Positions 35,221 through 43,492 are shown, counted from the stretch's first letter. The stretch is DNA of 64,000 nt from Streptomyces durocortorensis (GCF_031760065.1 NZ_CP134500.1:1798001-1862000); one strand, 5' to 3'. A program made the numbers and translations. Notes: generated by a model from the letters alone, not told the origin.

Positions 35221-35883
35221 ATGTCGGCAACCGTCCTCACCGCACGAGCCCTCCTGCTGGACATGGACGGCACCCTCGTGAACTCCGACGCGGTGGTGGA
35301 GCGCTGCTGGCGCCGCTGGGCGATCAAGCACGGGCTGGACCCCGAGGCCGCACTGAAGGTGGTGCACGGCCGCCAGGGGTACGCCACGATGGCGGTCCTG
35401 CTTCCGGACCGCCCGGTGGAGGAGAACTACGCGGACAACCGGGCGATGCTCGCCGAGGAGACCGCCGACGTCGAGGGCGTCGTACCGATCGGCGGGGCGC
35501 CCGCGTTCATGGCCTCGATCGCCGATCTGCCGCACGCGCTGGTGACCTCCGCCGACGCCGCGCTGGCGACGGCCCGGATGGGCGCGGCCGCCCTGCCGAT
35601 GCCCGCCGTCCGCGTCACCGCGGAGCAGGTCGGCGCGAGCAAGCCGGACCCCGAGGGCTTCCTCAAGGGCGCGGCGGAGCTGGGCTTCGACGCGGCGGAC
35701 TGCATCGTGTTCGAGGACTCCGAGGCGGGTATCGCGGCGGGCCGGGCGGCCGGGATGCGCGTCGTGGGCGTGGGCCCGCGCGCCGCGGCCCTGGCGCCGG
35801 ACATACACGTCGAGGATCTGACGCGGGTACGGGTGGAGGCGGCGGGCGACGGCTCGATCCGCCTGCACATCAGCGGGGTCTGA
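35221..35883 (+). CDS. HAD-superfamily phosphatase (subfamily IA)
   Basis: A 220-residue HAD hydrolase. Motif I is LLLDMDGTLVNSD (nucleophile Asp and DxDGT), motif II is HALVTSAD, motif III is the Lys in GASKPDPEGFLKGAAELG, and motif IV is CIVFEDSEAGIAAGRAAGM. The closest type is beta-phosphoglucomutase-like or sugar-phosphate phosphatase. The substrate is not determined by sequence. ATG 35221 follows a leader with AT-rich GTTTTTGTATG, likely the promoter region around 35115. Confidence 0.88.
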   Translation: MSATVLTARALLLDMDGTLVNSDAVVERCWRRWAIKHGLDPEAALKVVHGRQGYATMAVLLPDRPVEENYADNRAMLAEETADVEGVVPIGGAPAFMASIADLPHALVTSADAALATARMGAAALPMPAVRVTAEQVGASKPDPEGFLKGAAELGFDAADCIVFEDSEAGIAAGRAAGMRVVGVGPRAAALAPDIHVEDLTRVRVEAAGDGSIRLHISGV

Positions 35884-35899
35884 GACCGCTCGGCAGCCG

Positions 35900-36634
35900 T
35901 CACCCCCGCCGCAGCCGCCCGCGGGCAACCAGCTCCAGCACCACCGCGACGGCCACCACCTGCACGGCCATCAGTGCCACCAGGACGAAGAGCTGCACGG
36001 CGCCCGCCTCCACGGGTGAGGCGCCGCCCAGCAGCATGCCCACGAACGCCCCCGGCAACGTGACGAGCCCGACCGTCCGGGTCTGGTCGAGACCCGGCAG
36101 CAACGCGTCCGACGCCGTCGGCCGGACGATCTCCAGCCGGGCGTCCCGGTCGAGCATCCCGAGCGCCATCCCCGCCTCCACCTCCCCGTAACGGGTGGCG
36201 AGCTCGTCCAGGGCGCGCCGCCCACCGAGCACGGTCGCGGTGAGCGCCCCGCCGATGAGGATGCCCGCGACCGGGATGAGGGCCAGGCCCCGGACCGGGA
36301 CGAGCCCCGTGAGCAGCAGGGCCCCGACCACGGGAAGCACGCCCGCCCCGATCGGCAGGGCCGCCCACCGCCAGGTGTGATTGCCGGTGATCCGGCGGCC
36401 GGCGGTCCACACGGCCACGGCGAACATCAGCACCACGAACCCGAGGAGCGGCGCCAGGGAGCGGGCCACCCAGCCGATGAGCAGGGAGACGGCGGCGAGT
36501 TGGGCCGCAGCCCGCACGCCCGCGACGAGAATCTCGCGCGAGCGGCCGAGCGACGCCCACACCGCGACGAGGGCGGTGAGGACCAGCAGGACGGCGAGGA
36601 CGACTCCGAGGGTGGCCGAGACCGGAAGCAGCAC
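35900..36634 (-). CDS. fetB: FetB/UPF0014-family ABC transporter permease
   Basis: A 244-residue integral membrane protein with seven hydrophobic segments. It shows the UPF0014 signature RSREILVAGVRAAAQLAAVSLLIGW, RRITGNHTWRWAALP, LGGRRALDELATRYGEVEAGMALGM, ARLEIVRPTASDALLPGLDQTRTVGLVTLPGAFVGMLLGGASPVEAG. FetB pairs with the ATPase FetA in E. coli iron export and stress resistance; no FetA gene is adjacent. The GTG start at 36634 (MLLPVSATLG) begins right at the first helix. It converges on the HAD gene with a 16-bp gap. Confidence 0.85.
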   Translation of the reverse strand: MLLPVSATLGVVLAVLLVLTALVAVWASLGRSREILVAGVRAAAQLAAVSLLIGWVARSLAPLLGFVVLMFAVAVWTAGRRITGNHTWRWAALPIGAGVLPVVGALLLTGLVPVRGLALIPVAGILIGGALTATVLGGRRALDELATRYGEVEAGMALGMLDRDARLEIVRPTASDALLPGLDQTRTVGLVTLPGAFVGMLLGGASPVEAGAVQLFVLVALMAVQVVAVAVVLELVARGRLRRG

Positions 36635-36866
36635 GCGGCAACGATAAGCCGGGAACGAGGACGCTCCGCCGCCCCGACAGAGGCGCGCCGGACACCCGTA
36701 CCACCCTCCGCGCACCCCTCACACACGCCTTGCACACCCCTTGATGTGACGTGAACATGTCGTCACCCTGTCACCTGACGCCCATCCCCGAGAAACCTGG
36801 CGTCGCCACGATGGCCGGGCTCCACCCACCGCCCGCCCAATCACCCCCCGCGTCAAGGGAGTTCGT

Positions 36867-37511
36867 ATGTCCGGTGTCTACGCGCGTCGGCTCTCCGTCG
36901 TCGCCGCAACCGCAGCGCTCGCCGCCACATCCGCCCTGTTCACCGCCCCGTCCGCGCAGGCCGCCATGCCCACCCCGGTCAGCGCGGCGACCGCACGCAC
37001 GTACCTCGGCCAGCTCACCGTCGGCGCGGAGGGCTCGTCCAGCGGCTACAGCCGGGACAAGTTCCCGCACTGGATCACCCAGTCGGGGACCTGCAACACC
37101 CGCGAGGTCGTCCTCAAGCGCGACGGCACGAACGTCCAGCAGAACGCCGCCTGCGCCGCGATCAGCGGCAGTTGGTACTCGCCGTACGACGGCGCCACCT
37201 GGAGCGCCGCGTCCGACGTGGACATCGACCACATGATCCCCCTCGCCGAGGCCTGGCGCTCCGGCGCGAGCAGCTGGACCACCACCCAACGCCGGTCGTT
37301 CGCGAACGACCTGACCCGCCCCCAGCTCATCGCGGTCACCGACAACGTCAACCAGTCCAAGGGCGACAGGGACCCGGCCGAGTGGATGCCGCCGCGCACG
37401 GCGTACAAGTGCACGTACGTCCGCGCCTGGGTCCACGTGAAGCACCACTACGGCCTGAGCGTGGACCAGGCCGAGAAGAGCGCCCTGCAGACGGCCCTGA
37501 ACGGCTGCTGA
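36867..37511 (+). CDS. Secreted HNH-type endonuclease (DUF1524)
   Basis: A 214-residue exported nuclease. The signal peptide is RRLSVVAATAALAATSALFTAPSAQA, cleaved near residue 34. The mature part has the HNH/GmrSD-C-like motif ASDVDIDHMIPLAEAWRSGAS, with the catalytic His in DHM, then RRSFANDLTRPQLIAVTDNVNQSKGDRDPAEWMPP (Asn, metal Asp and Lys) and AYKCTYVRAWVHVKHHYGLSV. Two Cys pairs (CNTRE, CAAIS) can form disulfides. It likely degrades extracellular DNA, perhaps for phosphate scavenging as the next gene is phoD. Start is ATG after AAGGGA. Confidence 0.88.
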   Translation: MSGVYARRLSVVAATAALAATSALFTAPSAQAAMPTPVSAATARTYLGQLTVGAEGSSSGYSRDKFPHWITQSGTCNTREVVLKRDGTNVQQNAACAAISGSWYSPYDGATWSAASDVDIDHMIPLAEAWRSGASSWTTTQRRSFANDLTRPQLIAVTDNVNQSKGDRDPAEWMPPRTAYKCTYVRAWVHVKHHYGLSVDQAEKSALQTALNGC

Positions 37512-37595
37512 CAGCCCGCTGGCCCACCGCCGGAACCCACCCCCCTCCCCGGTCGTTCAGCAGACACCCCTGACGCCGTCGCGAGGAGGCATCAC

Positions 37596-39509
37596 ATGGC
37601 GGGACTGCGTCTGGGTCCGCTGCTGCGGTACGTCGACTGGGAGTCCGGTTCCACCGCGACGGTCTGGGTCGAGGCCAGCCGTCCGTGCACGGTGAACGTC
37701 CGTTGCGCGGACGGCGCTTCGGGGGCGTCGCGGACCTTCGCGGTGGCCGGGCACCACTACGCCCTGGTGGTGGTGGAGGGGCTGACGCCCGGTTCCACGA
37801 CGACGTACGAAGTGCTGATCGGGAACCGGCGCGTCTGGCCTCCCAAGGAATCACGCCTCCCGCCGAGCACCATCACCACACCCCGGGCCACGACCACGGC
37901 AACGGGCACGGCCACAGCCACGGACACAGGCAGGGCCACGGACACGGGCAGGGCCAGGACCTCCGCCACGGACACGTGCACAGTCACGGACACGAGGGCG
38001 GGTACGGGCACCAACACGGGCACGGACACCAGGGCCGACACAGGCACGAGGGTCGACACAGCACACGGCACAGCACACGGCACAGCGGCGGAACCGGCGG
38101 CCGGGGCGGAGGAGCCAGGCGTGCGGGTCTCGTTCGGCTCGTGCCGCTGGGCGGCAGCGCCCGGTGGCGGGCACGACCCCGCGGGACCGGACGCACTGGC
38201 CACCCTGGCCGCCCGGCTCGCCGCGGATCCGGCGGCCGAACGCCCCGACGTCCTGCTCCTCCTCGGCGATCAGGTGTACGCGGACGAGACCTCCCGGGCG
38301 ACCCGGCGCAGGCTCGCCGCTCGCCGCGACCTGCGCGAGCCGCCGGGCGCGGAGGTCGCCGACTACGAGGAGTACACCTTCCTCTACGACGAATCGTGGC
38401 GGGACCCGGAGGTGCGCTGGCTGCTCTCGACGGTTCCCAGCTGCATGATCTTCGACGATCACGACGTCATCGACGACTGGAACACCAGCGCCGCCTGGCA
38501 GGAGCGGATTCGCGCCACCTCCTGGTGGCACGAGCGGATCGTCAGCGGGCTCATGTCGTACTGGGTCCACCAGCATCTGGGCAATCTCTCCCCCGCCGAA
38601 CTGGCCGCCGACCCCGTGTACACGGCGGTGCGGGCCTCGCCCGACGGCACCGAGGCGCTGCGCCGCTTCGCGGCCGAGACCAACGCCGACCCCACCCGCA
38701 CCCGCTGGAGCTACCAGCGTGTTTTCGGCCGAGTACGGCTGCTGATGGTGGACACCCGCGCGGCCCGCGTCCTGGCCGAGCAGGAGCGCGCGATGCTCGA
38801 CCCCGAAGAGGACCGCTGGCTGCGGGACGAGGCTCTGGGCGACCCCGCTTCATACGATCACCTCCTGATCGGCAGCTCCCTGCCGTGGCTCCTGCCCCCG
38901 CTCGTCCACGACGCGGAACGCTGGAGCGCCGCCCTGTGCGCGGGCGTGCGCGGGGAGCGCTGGGCCCGGTTCGGCGAGAAGCTGCGCCGGGCGTCGGACC
39001 TGGAGCATTGGGCCGCCTTCCCGGATTCCTTCGACCGGTTCACGGAACTGCTGCGGGAGGCCGGAAGCGGGCCGGCCGCCCCGGCGACGGTATGCGTGCT
39101 CTCGGGCGATGTGCACCACGCCTACATCGCCGAGCCCCGATGGTCCGCCACCGGCGCCGCGAGCGCACCGCGGGCCCGCGTCCTCCAGCTGACCTGCTCC
39201 CCCACACACAATGCGGTCCCCCGCCCGCTCCGCGCCGCCTTCCGCTTCGGCTGGAGCCGGACGGGCCGGCGCCTCGGCCGCCTGCTGGCACGCCACGGCC
39301 GTACGCAAGCGTCGCCGGTGACCTGGAGCAGAGCCGGTGGCCCCTGGTTCGGTAACCAGCTCATGACGCTGACGTTGCGTGGCCGGAAGTCTGCGCTGGC
39401 ATTGGCACAGGCCACAGCAGGCAGACGAGGAGCCCAGCTGGAGACGGTTCTTGAGCGTTCACTCACCCCCGAGGATGGGTCGACTTTCAGCCACTCGCCA
39501 CAATGTTGA
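37596..39509 (+). CDS. phoD: PhoD-type alkaline phosphatase/phosphodiesterase with repeat insert
   Basis: A 637-residue metallophosphatase. Residues 1-85 form the PhoD N-terminal beta domain (LGPLLRYVDWESGSTATVWVEA). Residues about 88-165 are a low-complexity insert rich in Thr, Ala, Asp and Gly, encoded by short GGCCAC/GGGCAC-type repeats. The catalytic domain follows: VRVSFGSCRW, LLLGDQVYADE, CMIFDDHDVIDDW, YQRVFGRVRLLMVDTRAAR, and CVLSGDVHHAYIAEPRW carry the metal ligands. There is no signal peptide in this frame; the gene may be cytosolic, which is unlike secreted Bacillus PhoD. It follows the nuclease gene by 84 bp. Confidence 0.85.
   Translation: MAGLRLGPLLRYVDWESGSTATVWVEASRPCTVNVRCADGASGASRTFAVAGHHYALVVVEGLTPGSTTTYEVLIGNRRVWPPKESRLPPSTITTPRATTTATGTATATDTGRATDTGRARTSATDTCTVTDTRAGTGTNTGTDTRADTGTRVDTAHGTAHGTAAEPAAGAEEPGVRVSFGSCRWAAAPGGGHDPAGPDALATLAARLAADPAAERPDVLLLLGDQVYADETSRATRRRLAARRDLREPPGAEVADYEEYTFLYDESWRDPEVRWLLSTVPSCMIFDDHDVIDDWNTSAAWQERIRATSWWHERIVSGLMSYWVHQHLGNLSPAELAADPVYTAVRASPDGTEALRRFAAETNADPTRTRWSYQRVFGRVRLLMVDTRAARVLAEQERAMLDPEEDRWLRDEALGDPASYDHLLIGSSLPWLLPPLVHDAERWSAALCAGVRGERWARFGEKLRRASDLEHWAAFPDSFDRFTELLREAGSGPAAPATVCVLSGDVHHAYIAEPRWSATGAASAPRARVLQLTCSPTHNAVPRPLRAAFRFGWSRTGRRLGRLLARHGRTQASPVTWSRAGGPWFGNQLMTLTLRGRKSALALAQATAGRRGAQLETVLERSLTPEDGSTFSHSPQC
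37850..38100. repeat. GGNCAC-type low-complexity repeat inside phoD
   Basis: Repeats of GGCCAC, GGACAC and GGGCAC fill about 250 bp. In the phoD frame they give Thr/Ala/Asp/Gly; in the next frame they give HGHGHSHGHRQGHGHGQ, a His-rich pattern. Both frames are open. Confidence 0.7.
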
Positions 39510-39524
39510 AGTTGCAAGTACTAG

Positions 39525-39543
39525 TGAGGTTTCCCTAACCTGA
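39525..39543. promoter_or_regulatory. Candidate iron box (IdeR/DmdR-type)
   Basis: TGAGGTTTCCCTAACCTGA agrees at 14 of 19 positions with the iron-repressor consensus (TTAGGTTAGGCTAACCTAA) and has the inverted arms AGGTT/AACCT. It lies 51 bp before the DoxX start. Confidence 0.45.
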
Positions 39544-39593
39544 GGCACCCAGTCGGTTCCCGTCCCCACCTCGACCGAAGGAGCCCGCCCCCC

Positions 39594-40043
39594 ATGCTCA
39601 TCCGCCTGAACCATGCCCAGCCCTACGCGCTCAGCCTCTTCCGCTTCGTGATCGGCCTGCTCTTCGCCTGCCACGGCGCCTCCTCGCTCTTCGGAGTGCT
39701 CGGCGGCAACCAGGTGGAGGCCGGTGCCTGGCCCGGCTGGTACGCCGCCCTGATCCAGCTGGTCTGCGGCGTTCTCGTCGCCCTCGGCCTCGGCACCCGC
39801 GCCGCCGCCTTCCTCGCCTCGGGCTCGATGGCCTACGCCTACTTCAAGGTTCATCAGCCCGACGGGCTGATGCCGATCGAGAACGGCGGCGGACTGTCGG
39901 CGCTGTTCTGCTGGGCGTTCCTGCTCCTGGTCTTCACCGGACCTGGCGCCGTGGCACTGGATCGCCTCTTCGGCGCGCGGAGCGCCGAGGATCCGGCCGG
40001 GGACGCGTCCCGACGCGAAGACACCTCGGCCGTCACGGCCTGA
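39594..40043 (+). CDS. DoxX-family membrane protein
   Basis: A 149-residue protein with four transmembrane helices (ALSLFRFVIGLLFACHGASSLFG, GWYAALIQLVCGVLVALGLGT, AAAFLASGSMAYAYF, ALFCWAFLLLVFTGPGAVALD). The HGASSLFG segment and the IENGGGLSALF loop are typical DoxX features. DoxX proteins act with respiratory or thiol-oxidation enzymes at the membrane; the mycobacterial relative works with SodA and SseA. A copper/zinc-SOD-like gene is close by, convergent. The start has AAGGAGC upstream. Confidence 0.85.
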   Translation: MLIRLNHAQPYALSLFRFVIGLLFACHGASSLFGVLGGNQVEAGAWPGWYAALIQLVCGVLVALGLGTRAAAFLASGSMAYAYFKVHQPDGLMPIENGGGLSALFCWAFLLLVFTGPGAVALDRLFGARSAEDPAGDASRREDTSAVTA

Positions 40044-40080
40044 CCCGCCGCCAGGCCCGACCGCACGCCTGACGGCCTGA

Positions 40081-40130
40081 TACGGCAGTGGCCCTCACCT
40101 CTTGCCCCGGAGGCGAGGGCCACCTCCGTA
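40081..40130. terminator. Hairpin between convergent doxX-like and sodC-like genes
   Basis: Outer TACGG/CCGTA and inner GTGGCCCTC/GAGGGCCAC arms form one imperfect stem with an interior bulge and an 18-base apical part that can pair further. It should terminate the DoxX transcript. Confidence 0.6.
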
Positions 40131-40180
40131 CAGCAGGTAGACCAGGCACAGCAGAGACCGCGAAGCAGAGATGAGACCCG

Positions 40181-40237
40181 CGGGCTTAGCGGGTACAGCG
40201 GGCACAGCGGGCACGTCCAGGCGCATCCAGGCGCATC
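40181..40237. repeat. Short tandem repeats (9 and 10 bp)
   Basis: Three copies of a 9-bp unit (GGGTACAGC, GGGCACAGC, GGGCACGTC) are followed by two copies of CCAGGCGCAT. They fill the non-coding gap between convergent genes, with no coding role. Confidence 0.7.
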
Positions 40238-40266
40238 GGAACGCGCAGGCCCCTTCAGGCCCGCCC

Positions 40267-41055
40267 TCAGCCCCGCCCCATGGGACCGAACGGCACTGTG
40301 AAGCAGGCCGCCCGCTCCCCCGCACCACCCTGTCGGTCGTGAATGATCACCGATCCCGCTCCGCCCTCGCGGAATCCCCAGCGGTGCCGGGCCTCGGCCC
40401 GCCCGGCACCGTCCGCGTCGGTCCGGAAGTCCAGCCACACCTCGTTGACCGGGTCCGCCGTCGCCGACGGACGGTGCTGGTAGTGCGGCCCGGCCGCGGC
40501 GGGATCGGCGCCGCACGGGGAGGTGTGCACGTGCATCCCGTACGCACGGTTCGGCACGAGCCCCCGCAGCCGGGCGGTGACCCGGGTGCCGGTCCCGTCC
40601 GCGTACTCCGTGACCTCGATCCGCGCGCCCGCCGGCACCAGAACGGTGTCGTACGTCAGGGCCTCGGACGGGACGAAGGCGCCGGGCGGCGAGAACACTC
40701 CCGCGGCCCGCATCCAGAAGCCGCCGCCCCGCGTGACGGCCTCGTCGGAGGGACGCGGGTCGCCGCCGGCCGGGACCGCCGCCGCGGGCCCCGTCGCATG
40801 GGCGCCATGCGCGCCGGACGCTCCGTCATCGCCCGCACCATGGGCGACGCCGAACCCACCGGCCAGCGCCAGCAGGGCCAACGCCCCCGCCAGCACGGCG
40901 GGGGCCCGCAGAACGCCCCGAGCCCCCGGCACCCCCGGCAACGCACCGCCCACCCGCGATGCCGTCCGCCGCGCACCCGAATTCGAGTGCGCCGCCCCGC
41001 TCCCCGTCCGTACGATCCATGCCGTCATGTGCTCCGTCTGCTTCATGTGCTTCAT
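40267..41055 (-). CDS. Copper/zinc superoxide dismutase-like exported protein
   Basis: A 262-residue protein with an N-terminal cytoplasmic part, a hydrophobic anchor or signal (AVLAGALALLALAGGFGVAHG, about 58-78), a His/Gly/Ala spacer, and a SodC-like beta-barrel domain: VTARLRGLVPNRAYGMHVHTSPCGADPAAAGPHYQH holds the expected Cu/Zn His ligands and disulfide Cys, and ARHRWGFREGGAGSVIIHDRQ a later ligand region. Length and ligand spacing are unlike classical SodC, so activity is uncertain. The start at 41055 (MKHMKQTEHM) was chosen for GAGGAG upstream; MTAWIV is the alternative. Confidence 0.7.
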   Translation of the reverse strand: MKHMKQTEHMTAWIVRTGSGAAHSNSGARRTASRVGGALPGVPGARGVLRAPAVLAGALALLALAGGFGVAHGAGDDGASGAHGAHATGPAAAVPAGGDPRPSDEAVTRGGGFWMRAAGVFSPPGAFVPSEALTYDTVLVPAGARIEVTEYADGTGTRVTARLRGLVPNRAYGMHVHTSPCGADPAAAGPHYQHRPSATADPVNEVWLDFRTDADGAGRAEARHRWGFREGGAGSVIIHDRQGGAGERAACFTVPFGPMGRG

Positions 41056-41257
41056 GTGCTGTACTGCTCCTCGCTCGCACCGGCCACTCCCCCCGCATAA
41101 CGGCACAAGGCCCGCCAGGTGTACGTGAGGTGCACAACATCACCCGCCCTGGTCGATGGCCGGAGAACCCTCACGCGTACGCTGTACAGCTGAACCTGCC
41201 GCCCCTGCCGCTCCCCTGCGACGTCGCGGCGTTGACACGACCGGGGAGTAGTAGACG

Positions 41258-42193
41258 GTGCTAGAGAGTGTGGGCGCGCTGACCAGCAGCCCATGGATCT
41301 ACGCGGTGGTCGCCCTCTCCGTACTCCTGGACGTTTTCCTCCCCCTGCTGCCCAGCGGCGTACTCGTGATCACGGCCGCCACGGCGGCGGCCGCGGGCTC
41401 CACCACCGTCAGCGGCGCCGGGGAGGGCACCTCCGGGCAGGTGCCCTCGCTGATCGTGCTGATCCTCTGCGCGACCACCGCTTCGGTGCTCGGTGACCTC
41501 GTCGCGTACCGGCTCGCCTGGCGCGGGGGCGACCGGCTGGACCGGGCCATCGCCCGCTCGCGACGCCTCACCACCGCGCAGGAACGTCTCGGCGCAGCGC
41601 TGAGCCGGGGTGGCGGGGCACTCGTCGTCATCGCCCGGTTCGCTCCGGCGGGCCGGTCCGTGGTCTCCCTGGGCGCGGGCGCCGCGCGCCGCAGGGTGCG
41701 GGACTTCCTGCCCTGGTCCGCACTGGCAGGCCTGGCCTGGGCCTGCTACAGCGTGGGGCTCGGCTACTTCGGCGGCCGGTGGCTGGGCTCGACCTGGTTC
41801 GGCACGGCGGTTTCCGTGCTGGCCCTGTTCATGGCGGGCGCGCTGGCCGCGTTCGTGGTCAAGCGCCCGACGGTGGCGCGGGCCACCGCGGAGGCGGCGA
41901 CGGGGGCAGCGGGGGCTGTGAAGTCTCTGACGGCCGAGGGGACGGCTCCACCACCGTCACCTAAGGCGGCGAACGCAGCGAAGGCAGCGAACGCAGCGAA
42001 GGCAGCGAAGGCAGCGAAGGCAGCAGAATCACCAGAGGCAGTGCGAGCGCCGAACTCCCTCGCCCCGAAGGTAACTCCCGCTGCGGCCGCGCTCCCGTCC
42101 CAGGTCTCCGTACCGACGCCCGCGTCCGCCCCGGACCCCGGCCCCCTGACCGTACCGACCCAGGTATCGGCACCGACGCCCGTCACCCCCTGA
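41258..42193 (+). CDS. DedA-family membrane protein with Ala/Lys-repeat tail
   Basis: A 311-residue protein. Residues 1-215 are DedA/SNARE-associated: five hydrophobic segments, LLDVFLPLLPSGVLVITAATAAAA (re-entrant region), a VLGDLVAYRLAWRGGDRLDRAI segment, and the functional motif VVIARFAPAGRSVVSLGAGAARRRVRDFLPWSAL. The C-terminal 95 residues are disordered: KAANAAKAANAAKAAKAA followed by a Pro/Val/Thr-rich segment with two copies of SVPTP/SAPTP. DedA proteins are lipid flippases/transporters. The KAA tail could bind nucleic acid or acidic polymers; this is unproven. Starts with GTG after a leader with TAGTAG. Confidence 0.82.
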   Translation: MLESVGALTSSPWIYAVVALSVLLDVFLPLLPSGVLVITAATAAAAGSTTVSGAGEGTSGQVPSLIVLILCATTASVLGDLVAYRLAWRGGDRLDRAIARSRRLTTAQERLGAALSRGGGALVVIARFAPAGRSVVSLGAGAARRRVRDFLPWSALAGLAWACYSVGLGYFGGRWLGSTWFGTAVSVLALFMAGALAAFVVKRPTVARATAEAATGAAGAVKSLTAEGTAPPPSPKAANAAKAANAAKAAKAAKAAESPEAVRAPNSLAPKVTPAAAALPSQVSVPTPASAPDPGPLTVPTQVSAPTPVTP

Positions 42194-42224
42194 GCGGCGG
42201 CCGCCCGGTCCCGGACTTCGTCTC

Positions 42225-42449
42225 TCAGCGGCGGGCCGCCGCCCCGCGTATCTCCAAACCGTCGAGCAGCTTCATCGTCGCTGCGGTGATCTCGTCGACG
42301 GCGCGGTCGAAGACTTCCCGGTTGTGCGCGGCGGGCGCGCGGAACCCGGAGACCTTGCGTACGTACTGAAGGGCGGCGGCCCGCATGTCCTCCTCGGTGG
42401 CCTCTTCGGGGAGGGCGGGCGGGCGGAGCGTCTTGATGCTGCGGCACAT
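42225..42449 (-). CDS. DUF2277-family small protein
   Basis: A 74-residue protein MCRSIKTLRPPALPEEATEE followed by DMRAAALQYVRKVSGFRAPAAHNREVFDRAVDEIT. The opening CRSIKTLRPP and the YVRKVSGFR core are the signature of DUF2277, a widespread small actinobacterial family of unknown role. It is alpha-helical by composition. There is no operon partner; the DUF7144 gene is 100 bp upstream on the same strand. Confidence 0.85.
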   Translation of the reverse strand: MCRSIKTLRPPALPEEATEEDMRAAALQYVRKVSGFRAPAAHNREVFDRAVDEITAATMKLLDGLEIRGAAARR

Positions 42450-42550
42450 GTCTCCAGTGTGGACCGCACCACTGACAACGGACACCGGACACTGAACGGC
42501 CGGGACACCGGACGCCCGCCGCCCCGCCCACCGCCCCCGCCCGGACAGGT

Positions 42551-43015
42551 TCAGCCGTTCCGGACCGAGGCACTCGGATTCGACCGGTCCGTGCACAGGG
42601 CCCAGATGACGAAGACATCGATGGCGATGGTGACGAGGGCCCAGACCGGCGTGTACGGCAGCCACATGAAGTTGGCGATCAGGTTCAGCGCGGCGAGCGC
42701 GATACCCACGCCCCGGGCCCAGGTGGCGCCCGAAAGGATGCCCCAGCCCACGAAGATGAGGATCACGCCGAGGACGAGGTGGATCCAGCCCCACGAAGTC
42801 ACGTTGAACTTGAAAACGTAGTCGTTGATCCGCGTGTACACGTCGTTGGAGGCGATCCCCGCGATGCCCTTCAGCACTCCGAGGATGCCGTCCACGAAGA
42901 GGAGGACACCGGCGAACACCGTTCCCCCCGCCGCCCACGCACTGCCGGACCCTCCGGCCGGGCGCGGGTCGGCGGGGCGCGAGGTCCCGGGGGTGGGCTC
43001 ACTGGGCTGCGACAT
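42551..43015 (-). CDS. DUF7144-type four-helix membrane protein
   Basis: A 154-residue protein with a Pro/Ser/Gly-rich N-terminus and four transmembrane helices: GTVFAGVLLFVDGILGVLKGIAGIA, WGWIHLVLGVILIFVGWGILS, ARGVGIALAALNLIANFMWLP and VWALVTIAIDVFVIWALCT. The WGWIHLVLG and FMWLPYTPVWALVTIAIDVFVIWAL stretches are typical of this actinobacterial family. Function unknown. Confidence 0.8.
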   Translation of the reverse strand: MSQPSEPTPGTSRPADPRPAGGSGSAWAAGGTVFAGVLLFVDGILGVLKGIAGIASNDVYTRINDYVFKFNVTSWGWIHLVLGVILIFVGWGILSGATWARGVGIALAALNLIANFMWLPYTPVWALVTIAIDVFVIWALCTDRSNPSASVRNG

Positions 43016-43147
43016 GAGGACTCCTTAGCCGGAACAGGCGCGGGCGCCTGCTGTCCTGACCTGCCCTGGTGGCGCGTGCAGATCAGCTCCGACATTCCTC
43101 CCGGCCCCTGGGGGCAGCCACCTGGACACACCCGTACGGGTGACACG

Positions 43148-43492
43148 TCACGGCGCATTGACCTGGACGATGCGCCCCTGGGCGTCGACAGTGAGGGCTA
43201 CGCGCTCCACGCGGTTAACCAGGGACACTCCGGCCCAGACAAGCCCCCAGACCAGGCACGAGAAGACGGTGAGGATGGCGTGCAGCACATGGTTCACCGG
43301 CTGCCCGCGCACCAGCACCACCTGGCTCCCGGACCGCGACTCGACCCGCCACCCGCCGGCGATGCGCCGGCTCACCACCCAGTCCAGGATCAGCGCGCGC
43401 TGCGCGGCATCGGGGGGCTCACCCGCGGCGGCGTAATAGCCGGGAGGCGGCTCGATCGATGCGCTCTCGGGCGCCGTTCGACGACGCTTCAC
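43148..43492 (-). CDS. Small conserved membrane protein, unknown function
   Basis: A 114-residue protein starting at GTG 43492. After a basic N-terminus (MKRRRT) it has a YYAAAGEPPDAAQRALILDWVVSRRIAGGWRVESRSGSQVVLVRGQPVNHVLHAILT region and one hydrophobic helix (LHAILTVFSCLVWGLVWAGVSLV) followed by a short beta-like end RVALTVDAQGRIVQVNAP. The pattern matches small Streptomyces proteins of unknown role. Its upstream leader consists of 26-bp tandem repeats that duplicate the ribosome-site/start region. Confidence 0.65.
   Translation of the reverse strand: MKRRRTAPESASIEPPPGYYAAAGEPPDAAQRALILDWVVSRRIAGGWRVESRSGSQVVLVRGQPVNHVLHAILTVFSCLVWGLVWAGVSLVNRVERVALTVDAQGRIVQVNAP

Noticed and set aside
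36747..36780. PHO box upstream of the secreted nuclease
   Set aside because: The GTCACC repeats have 8-bp spacing, not the 11-bp direct-repeat unit of PhoP sites; an inverted TGACG-N9-CGTCA is present but unassigned.
37685..39355. A 556-codon alternative frame with a His-rich part inside phoD
   Set aside because: PhoD catalytic motifs lie in the other frame on both sides of the repeat. The His-rich reading is kept only as a finding about the insert.
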